Part shown: piece by piece, positions 53,529-64,000 of the stretch
How positions within the stretch are numbered: the stretch's first letter is position 1
Layout: the number at the start of each line of letters is the position of its first letter
DNA from: Perca fluviatilis
Taxonomy: Eukaryota; Chordata; Actinopteri; Perciformes; Percidae
Assembly (NCBI RefSeq): GCF_010015445.1
Contig: NC_053134.1
Span: 17,456,629-17,520,628, forward strand
Direction of reading: 5' to 3'
Length of the DNA: 64,000 bases
Position numbers and translations under genes: made by a program
Notes under the pieces: model-generated
Database searches by the model: none
Seen by the model: the letters and a program-made list of their open reading frames with translations, nothing else
What the model was told of the DNA's origin: nothing

Positions 53529-53905
53529 GGGGTCTCATTTATAAAACTGTGCGTAGGATCCTTACTAAAAGTGTATGCCCCCCCCCCCAAAAAAAAAATC
53601 TGATTTATAAAACCGTGCGTACATACATCTGTAAGCAATGTTCCCTTCATAAATCACAGATTACCCACAAGTGTGCGTAAGTGAATCAGCCTCTTATCCC
53701 GCCCTGTACACGCCCATTTTTAACCATAAAAAGTCAATGCAAAGCACCCCATGAATGCTGATAAGTATGTCAATGACCCTGGCAGTTGTTCTTTCGTTAA
53801 GTCAAATCATGACGACTGGCGGGGAAAAAGCAAAAAACTTCTCGGATGTTCAGGAATTGCTGCAAATTGAGTTATAATTTCGGCCTGTTCTCGCACAGTG
53901 TAGGG
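53529..53905 (+). mobile_element. PIF/Harbinger-like remnant (left end plus SANT/Myb-like start)
   Basis: The left terminus GGGGTCTCATTTATAAAAC and the repeated GTGCG and ATTTATAAA words match a Harbinger-type end known in fish. A short frame from ATG at 53809 reads KAKNFSDV, like the start of the SANT/Myb-like DNA-binding protein these elements encode, and stops within about 20 codons. The right terminus is missing. A C/A homopolymer pair at about 53579-53598 interrupts the left part. Confidence 0.6.
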
Positions 53906-54379
53906 AAACCTGATCTATAGACTACGTATATTAATAATACCGTCCAAAATGGCAGGCATTACGGCACTCGGGGACAGCTTTGATATACCAGACCTATATG
54001 ATGAGATTTAACAGAACTATACATTAAATCCAAACAAACCTTGGTGATAAAGTTGAAGGTTATATATAATATTTATAAAAAAAACACTTAGTTGTCTGCC
54101 ATTTCCCTCTGGAAACAGCCAGTTGCCCCCAGAGTGGCGAGGACCTGAATTTGGACCGGGATGGACCGGGATGGCATGGATCCGGCGCATTGCCCTCTCT
54201 ACTGGACCCAATTCAGTACATAGATCCAAGAGCACAACTTTAGGGAATGGTCCCTGAAGTCTCTTTCTCTCCTGATTCAACCATTGGTGTAGTCCTACTG
54301 CAGGGCCAGCAGTGCCATCATGCAGCATTACATACGGGGGTCACCGCAGTATTTATGTTTACAACAATTAAAGTGATTG
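53906..54379. other. Unassigned, possibly continuing transposon remnant
   Basis: Contains a short direct repeat (GGACCGGGATGGACCGGGATGG near 54156-54177) and a 103-codon minus-strand ORF (54328-54017) without recognisable domain. It could be decayed Harbinger interior, but this is not shown. Confidence 0.3.
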
Positions 54380-54623
54380 ATAACACCTTGTCAAAATCAC
54401 AGCATCAACTAGCGGTCTTTTGCAGGAACGCCCTGATCACATTCGCACAGTTACACACTTTCACACGTAGAAGCTGCACAGTACGACCAGTCTGATCTGC
54501 TGAGCAGGTGAGTTTAAGATAAATCTGAGTTCCCCACCCATCCGCATCTTGTTGGTCCAGGGATTTAACCGACGACCTCCCGGTCATAAACTCGCTTCTC
54601 TAACCTTTAGACCACCACTGCCT
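54380..54623 (-). repeat. tRNA-derived SINE, third family (degenerate)
   Basis: On the minus strand it starts AGGCAGTGGTGGTCTAAAGG, continues TTAGAGAAGCG and GACCGGGAGGTCG, then a B-box-like GGTTAAATCCC. The tail side is diverged, so the left boundary is approximate. Confidence 0.65.
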
Positions 54624-56634
54624 GTTTGCATGAAATTCTAGAGATAATCTACAGTCTTTTTACAAGGTAATCTTTGATCTTTACAAACATGCCAGCAGAA
54701 TATAATACATGTATATCCTGCACACATGTTGAGGAATCTTAACCCCAGAACGACGCACGACAAATTCAGGCCCCCAGATTTCCCTGGCAGAGAGCACCAG
54801 CTGGATCGATTTCAATCGGCGGCTTACCAAAATGATGTGGCTGCCACCGGACTAGCATGACGGGGCTAAAAATAACCTTGGCTGACCCCAAGGCTCTGAT
54901 CTGGTCACGTACCCTCTAGTGTGTCTGGTTTAATGTGTCCCCAATGAAAACCATCAAATTACAGATGCAAACGCAGCCGGACCCCTCATCAAAACTATTT
55001 CAGCTCGCTGACACAGTTTACTAAGGCAGTAATTAGAGCAAAGGAAAATGGGAGGCATCCCAGGCACGCGGAGAAAAAGAGAGACAAGGGCAAAAAAATG
55101 AAGAAAAAGAAGAGAGAACGAGCAGGGTGGACAGTGACAGCTCATCAGCAGGCCACAAGCCATTTTAGTTTTTTTTTTGCTCCCTCCCTTCAGCATTTCC
55201 TCTACATCCACGGATCAAAGGATTGGGGAACATAAATAAAAACCCTGACGATGATTTCCCATGAGAGCTGCAAACAAGTGCATAGCACGCGTTCATGTGA
55301 AGCCATGGCAAAACAGCTGTGTGCGTCTGCTGGAACCAACTGTCTGACTGCCTCACTTGCTGCTCAACTGGTTCACACCACCAAGAGAGGAAAATGATTA
55401 CAATCGGGAACACTTCAGAACTGGACTGGTCCTTGTCTGGGGCAAAGTCTTGTAGAACCTGGATTTATCTGCACATTATACACTCAAATACTTTGGATGA
55501 CAGGATCGTGGGATCCATACTGTGTGTTAAATGCATTATTTAGAGTGTGTGGGTAAAGGTGCGTTCTCAGAAAAGGTTGCCTATGGTGCCACGCAGGGGG
55601 GCTTGTCTGTGAGGGTTGAGTGCCGATGATTATTATTTTTATCCATCCATGATGGTATCTTTTTCCTATCCAAGATCGTGTGATGGCTGGAACCTGTCCC
55701 AGCATGCACTGGGTGAAAGGCAGTAAACACCCTGGACAGGACAACAAATCTATCACGGGGCTGACACTCTATATCATTCCAGCCGCTACACCGCCGCCCT
55801 ATCCACTCCACCTTCATTTGCACACTTGCACGACGGACAAAACATACTGAGGGCTATCCTGCATTATTATTTTGGTACACATGTTGCATCTGTTTACAGG
55901 TGGAGAATAGAGTACATATTCTTTTTCATATATACTTTTTTTCTGCAATACAGAGTGCCCCTCCTCAGCTGCGAGTGTGACCTCACATTAACTGACACAC
56001 TGTATACAGAAGTGCAAATGAGGAGAGACTGGTTTTAGTTAGGAGTCATAGAAATAAAAACTCAAGCTGATAACTTATTATTATTATTTTCCAATTCATA
56101 CGTACACTCACGATCACAGAATGATCATGCAGGAGAGGTGGAAGGTTTTTCTGCAGGGAATACGCCGTTGCTAACACATAATCCAATAAACCATTGAACT
56201 CTTTGTCATTTATGTAAATGTTTCATAAGATTAAAGTAAATCAACCCTTGAGGTTCTTCCATTTGTGCCTGCGCAATCTGCATGTACATAGCAGTATATC
56301 CCTTAAAATGCAAATACTACCTTTATGGGAACACAAAGCTTTACGACATACAGTGTTGTTATGTTGGAAAATAGCAAAAGCCATGCACAAATGTGTTGAT
56401 AGCATGCATTTTCTCAACTTGTATGAGTGAAAAAGTACTAGAAACATGAAGCAGTGTAAATTATTACGCGGTAATTCCAGAGCATCACTGCCGATTAGCC
56501 TACAGGCTGTTACTCTGCTCTCATCTGCAGCCTGCGTGTGTAAATTTACATAACTTTGCAGTCGGCAGGCCTATAGCAAGATAAGGTTCCCTGGAACTCT
56601 CTGATGCTTCACACACACACACACACACACACGC

Positions 56635-56670
<36 letters not shown>

Positions 56671-57536
56671 TACTCACACAGGTTATCAGAGGTAGCAGAA
56701 GATAAAAAGTGTAGAGTTCACAGAGAGCCATGGTCATGTCAAATGTTTAACAGTAAAACTGGAATATCTACCTCCTGAAATGGGACAGCTGGCTTCACAA
56801 ACTTTGGCCATCTGATTGTGTTTCCATGTGCTACTTTGTTTTCATACTCATGTCAGTGCATGACATTCATGTAGGCCTATCATCATTCAAATACTGCCAT
56901 TTGCATTTTCATCCTTGGACAATCATTCATTTTTGACACATGCAGCCACATGCTCTTCTGGAAGCCTCATTAAGTTATTGTTGGTCTTATTTAGCTATTT
57001 TTTTATATTTATAACATTTGTATAATAAATGTTATTTATTAGTTTAGAAACTTTAAAAAGTTCTTTTTAAGTCAGATTTTGGTATATTTAGTGCTTTTGT
57101 CATATGTTGTTTATCTTTAACTCATTGTTATTGCTGCCCTCTCTTGGCTAGGATGCTTGTAAAAAAAAAAAATCTCAATGAGGCTTGGTCAAAAATATAT
57201 AATTAACTGTCATCTCTTATCGTCTTATGCATGAATTCTAAATTTTTCTTTCAATATTTGTTGGTCTCAAATGTATGACAATAACAGTCAAACCTCATAA
57301 CACTGGAATGAGATATATATGTAAGGCAAACAAAAGGTAAACAAATACCACAAGTGAGTTTAGGCACTCAATGTATAACCGAAAACAACTTGAAAGAGGT
57401 AATCAGTAGTTTGTGGTGAATTACACTACAAACTGAATTTACACCCCAAACATGAATTATCTCGTATGTCTCTCTCTCTCTCTCTCTGCAGAGCTGCGGA
57501 AGAAAAGGGAGGGGAAATGTAACTCAGAATTGCCGC
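54624..57536. other. Intergenic block upstream of pim3
   Basis: At about 55660-55800 lies a degraded fish repeat (CCCAGCATGCACTGGGTG, CACCCTGGACAGGACAAC). Interrupted (CA)n runs occur at 56609-56667. A (CT)n stretch at about 57469-57488 ends in CTGCAG shortly before the pim3 promoter-like segment. No exon was recognised. Confidence 0.45.
56609..56667. repeat. Interrupted (CA)n microsatellite
   Basis: Two CA runs separated by CGCTT. Confidence 0.93.
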
Positions 57537-57640
57537 CACGTGCGCTCAAAAGCCTGCTTTATTATAATAACTGTTTCTGGATTGGTCCAGATACGAAACG
57601 CGGTATTTATATACGAGATCTAATTGGTCGAAGCTCATAG
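57537..57640 (+). promoter_or_regulatory. Candidate pim3 core promoter (E-box, CCAAT boxes, TATA-like)
   Basis: Just upstream of the pim3 leader lie a canonical E-box CACGTG (57537-57542), two inverted CCAAT motifs ATTGG (57581-57585 and 57623-57627), and a TATA-like TATTTATATA (57604-57613). This spacing would place transcription start near 57635-57645. A second TATA-like motif, CTATAATA (57993-58000), could serve a downstream start near 58025. The motifs are directly visible; their use is inference. No convincing palindromic STAT site was found, although mammalian PIM genes are STAT targets. Confidence 0.45.
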
Positions 57641-58304
57641 TGAACACAGCGCAAAAGGTTCCAGACAAGGGATTCTTGGGCGTCTCGTACTATGAGAAAG
57701 TAGTGCGCGGTGAAAATGATTATTTCGATGATTTGTTTCTAATAAAAGTACGATAATATTACAATACGTACCCAGTGGTTTCATGGGGATGTGTATATAG
57801 TGAAAAGTGGCGAATTTGCGCTGGAATTAAGCGAACGTGTCGACTTGTATTGGTGGCGGAGGGATATCACTATCCCACTGCGCGTCAAAATATTGGCTCG
57901 GGAAGACCGCGCCAAAGCTCAGACAGCGGCCACTCTTCAGGACAATAACACGCTGCGGAGGCCCTTTAAACACGTTCTGCTGTCGGCTACGGCTATAATA
58001 CAGATCGAAGTGTCCGTGATTTTTGTTACTTAAGAGGACTGTTTTCGTTTCTTGTGCTTGAGTCGAGACACAGAAGTCAAATTTCATGCCGCTTTTCGGG
58101 AAACTGTATACCATTTCACGGTCGTGAGACGACTTTGACGGGTGCGGTGCAGTGGACTTGGCGCACTGCTGGATTGGATATATTATTCGCTTGAAGCCAA
58201 GACGGTACACCCCACCATTCTGCGCCTGAATTCACTCCTCTGCTGGTTCTTCTGACTCTCAACGGGTGTATCGGGATCGTCTTCGCCGGCTTTTCAGCGG
58301 GAAT
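57641..58304 (+). promoter_or_regulatory. pim3 5' leader with short upstream ORFs
   Basis: If transcription starts near the 57604 TATA motif, the leader is about 660 nt. It contains four short closed ORFs: 57692-57703, 57716-57742, 57783-57800 and 58086-58127. None overlaps the main start. The chosen start at 58305 has A at -3 but T at +4. An in-frame ATG at codon 18 (58356) has a stronger context (A at -3, G at +4). The chosen start is favoured because the MLLSKFGS N-terminus is conserved in the PIM family. Confidence 0.45.
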
Positions 58305-61243
<2,939 letters not shown>

Positions 61244-62093
61244 GGACGGCTCTGATGGACCCAAAAGACTTTCTGGGGAAAGAAGGGGTGTTAGCTGGAG
61301 GGGGTGATATGGACTCGAGGCCGGAAGCCTGTAGCCCAACAGTGGCTGGGCGCTTGACTCAGCTGCTCCAGCAAGAAAAATGTACTTTAATTTTTCTCTT
61401 TTGTAGGGAATTTCTAATTTATTACTATTTGTTCTTCCTTATCTTATTTTCCCCATCCTCCTTTTTTTTTTTTTTCTTCAGTTGATAATACTTGTTTCCT
61501 ATACGGGAACTTTTCTTTTTTTTCTTTTTTTGGGGCGGTCTTACCAGCACTATTTATTCTCCCCTTCCCTCTTTTTTAAATTTTATTTTACTTGTTTTGT
61601 TACTAGGCTGGTATATGCAGCTGGCAAGACCCTCCTATTCAAACATGGCTGCTCTCATAGAGCTTGGAGAAAACCTTTTTTTATTTAAATGTTTTAATTT
61701 TGATTTTGTAGTGCCTTTTTTTTTTTTTTTTTTTTTTTTCTCGGAAAGCTGCTTTTCTGGGGGGCTTTCATTAACAACTCTATTTTTTGGGTTTGCCCGT
61801 GGCCTGGTGGGTAAGTTGCCTATGCTCTGATGGAATGGGGGAGGAGGTTGATCCTCTCCATCACTGTAAGCCAACAACCCACAGCCGAGAGGCTAAGATA
61901 GCATTATATGGAGAGAAAGAGGTGGGGGCTCTTCCTGACAATGGAATACTTGAAAAACACTCGACTCAACTGTGTGTCGCTCTCTTTAACGCTGCTCAAT
62001 CACTCTATAGCCTGAACAGGTGTTTGGAAACTGGATCCTGTCTTTTCTGAATGTCTACAAAATGTCAACACACATACCCCCCCCCATCCCCAC

Positions 62094-62132
<39 letters not shown>

Positions 62133-62612
62133 TTTTCTCTCCCTCTTATCCCATGCCTGTTGCAGGGTGTGTGGCCCTCTTGACTTTTCTTTTTTGCCTC
62201 CCGCCATCTCACTGCTTGACACTACATGGCCCCCGCCCCTGGCCTCCCTCAGGGTTTGGGGTGTGAAATGCACAATCAATGCAATATTCATGGACTCAAT
62301 TATGTATTTTTGTTTTCAACAAATATTGTACAGCGTGTATTTTATTTTTTCCTTTTTGTGTGTACATTATTTTTCCTCCCCGTTTGCATTTAATTTATTT
62401 GTAAACATGTAGACATTCCACACTCTGTGGCTATTTATTTATTTATTGTCTATGCTTAAAATCCCCTCTAAATTTTTTGCATATCCTACTCGGCCTTTGG
62501 TTTGCATTCCTATAACTTATTTTTACATTTCGCCTTTTTTTTTTTAGATGTGGAGAATGCACTGAAGCAGTTGTCGATGTAAAGCAGAATAAAACAAGTT
62601 TACTTCAATTTG
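61244..62612 (+). other. pim3 3' untranslated region with AU-rich element
   Basis: This stretch follows the pim3 stop codon and has no coding character. It contains several long T tracts (for example around 61715-61739), a (CA)n run at 62097-62130, and a cluster of three overlapping ATTTA pentamers at 62432-62447. It ends at the AATAAA signal at 62589. PIM-family mRNAs are known to be short-lived and to carry destabilising AU-rich elements, so the cluster fits. The exact cleavage point is not determined. Confidence 0.6.
62589..62594 (+). terminator. AATAAA polyadenylation signal of pim3
   Basis: A perfect AATAAA lies 1.35 kb downstream of the pim3 stop, after the AU-rich element, and is followed within 40-50 nt by T/G-containing sequence. 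It is the best canonical signal in the 3' region. Alternative downstream ends (AATTAAA-like sequence near 62861) are possible. Confidence 0.6.
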
Positions 62613-63092
62613 GAAAGAGCATTTGAATGTTATTTAACTACTTTGAAAAGTCTGTTGGTAATGTTGAATTGCTAATTATTGGAAGTCCATCTGGTGTTTG
62701 TACTGTCAAGATTAATTTTGAATTCTATGGAAAGCTAAACTACGGCTGGAACAGCTTTCGTAGTTGTCACACAGCCTCATATTGGAGACCTTTCAGTTTA
62801 GCTGTGTGACTTGTGGCTGTGAAGGATGGATATTGCTATTTTTTGATACAAAAGTTTCAATTAAACTCCCATTTTTTTATGTACAGAAATAAGTCTGGTG
62901 TCTTGGTCATTTTGAACATGGTATGTTGTAGTTACACACGTTTAAATCCACGACATTTGGTATGATCAACACACGCACACACGCTATCGCACGATTTATT
63001 GCGTTCTTTATGGAACACGTTTACCTCATATTTTAGAGATATAGCACCATAGTAGTTTGTAAATGAATTCCTAACATCTTGCAAACACCTTA
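62613..63092. other. Downstream flank of pim3 with two adjacent hairpins
   Basis: Hairpin 1 is AACTACG (62738-62744) with CGTAGTT (62759-62765), with an inner GCTG/CAGC stem. Hairpin 2 is GTCACACAGC (62766-62775) with GCTGTGTGAC (62801-62810). AGCTAAAC (62733-62740) can alternatively pair with GTTTAGCT (62796-62803). Nothing else was recognised. Confidence 0.6.
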
Positions 63093-63420
63093 ACTAAAGC
63101 TATAGTGTGTAGTTTCTGTCACCCCCATGAGGAATTCTAAGTAATGACAACAACACTGTCGGTGCGTCCATGTGATACAAGCCTTCTGTGATCGCTCACA
63201 GCCCCCACCCCTCCTCCACGCAGTTGCTAGTAGCCAAGGAGGACACGGAGGATTAGGAAAAAAAACATGATGGACTCTTCAGAAGAGGTCATTATTTTCT
63301 CTTCAGTTTCTGCGCACGAAAGTCACCGGATCAATCTAATGAACATAGCCGTACTGAGAAATACAGAGTTTTATGGAGCTGATAGTCTTAATTAGCTTTG
63401 TAAGCAACTTATGTCATTCG
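63093..63420. repeat. Interspersed repeat, widespread fish family
   Basis: Starts CTAAAGCTATAGTGTGTAG and contains CCCCCATGAGGAATTCTAAG, CAGTTGCTAGTAGCCAAGG and GATTAGGAAAAAAAACATGA. I recognise these words from a non-autonomous element common in percomorphs. The right end is not defined. Confidence 0.6.
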
Positions 63421-64000
63421 CTGGATGACAACCTGCAGCAACCACAGCGCTAATAAGACACAGATGTGTCTCTGAGAGCCGAGGGGAGGGGAGGGGAGGA
63501 AGGGACGGAGTGATGCTGGCATGACAGAGGAAAAGAGGGAGATTGGGATGTTATGCATCGTCACACACATACAGCCTCTAAAATATAATGCAACAGTTGC
63601 TTTTCCGTGTTAAGCCTCCTGCTTTCCTACCTACAGTACAATAACACGAGTCATTCTGATGCAGGAAGACTATAAGCAACAGGCTGATGACATAGTGTCT
63701 GTGCCTGTGTATCCAGTGTTTATGTACTGTATGTGTGTGAGCTGTTTTTTTTTTTTTTTAGGAAGCAGGAGTGAGTTGGGTGTTTTTTGGGTTTTTTTTT
63801 TTTTTTCTGGTGAGGTGCTGCCCCCTGTGGTGGGTCAGTGTCATTAGCTTTCACCTGTAATACTTTTCCACTGATTATAGTTAAAACAGCTATTGATTAC
63901 TTCCATAAAACCTCTTTCATGATTATGCCTGTAATGTTGGGTCTGTATTCAAATTTTTTATTTCTACAAGATAGACGCAGACAGACATAAATGGATGGAA
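63421..64000. other. Right edge, nothing recognised
   Basis: G/A-rich words at 63480-63500 and T tracts at about 63745-63759 and 63795-63806. No exon of a neighbouring gene was recognised. Confidence 0.4.

Noticed and set aside
54017..54328. 103-codon minus-strand ORF as a Harbinger protein
   Set aside because: No motif could be matched; it is left as unassigned sequence next to a Harbinger remnant.
57791..58033. 80-codon ORF in the pim3 leader
   Set aside because: It begins at GTG rather than ATG, is not in a favourable context and has no family resemblance; the ATG-started uORFs are more credible.

Overview
This is a window of vertebrate nuclear DNA, almost certainly from a perch-like (percomorph) teleost. 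It is moderately AT-rich, full of long (GT)n/(CA)n microsatellites, and packed with tRNA-derived SINEs, hAT-type non-autonomous DNA transposons, a piggyBac-type MITE, a PIF/Harbinger remnant and an L2-like LINE tail, a mix typical of spiny-rayed fish. No bacterial-style operons, CRISPR arrays, rRNA or functional tRNA genes were seen. Family names for repeats come from remembered family features (terminal repeats, target-site duplications, A/B boxes), not from a database search.

Only one protein-coding gene is well supported. A six-exon Ser/Thr kinase gene on the + strand at about 57.6-62.6 kb encodes a complete 332-residue PIM-family kinase that best matches PIM3. All splice sites are GT/AG and all kinase motifs are intact. 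It has a TATA/CCAAT/E-box promoter-like segment, a leader with up to four short upstream ORFs, and a 3'UTR with overlapping AUUUA elements and an AATAAA signal.

The roughly 57 kb before it shows no convincing gene. From left to right it holds: a SINE (0.4 kb); a foldback MITE (2.1 kb); a repeat pair and microsatellite cluster (5.0-6.2 kb); a nest of hAT elements (6.7-8.95 kb); a 5'-truncated LINE (13.0-13.84 kb); two MITEs side by side (15.2-16.05 kb); a poly(A)-tailed, retrocopy-like stretch (17.06 kb); further hAT, piggyBac and SINE copies (24-31 kb); a double hAT nest with a perfect 8-bp target duplication (37.1-37.8 kb); an inverted-repeat pair (39.5-40.05 kb); a repeat with a 26-bp minisatellite (41.6-42.1 kb); a dense TE block with a perfect 28-bp palindrome (46.1-47.1 kb); and SINE and Harbinger remnants (50.3-54.6 kb). 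The blocks between are mostly unique sequence with no recognised content. A few, such as 48.3-49.0 kb, look like possible conserved non-coding regulatory DNA, but that is inference.

I found no convincing novel biological system. The most informative signals are the transposon nesting, which gives a relative order of insertions, the translational and mRNA-stability control signals around pim3, and a few unexplained palindromes and hairpins.
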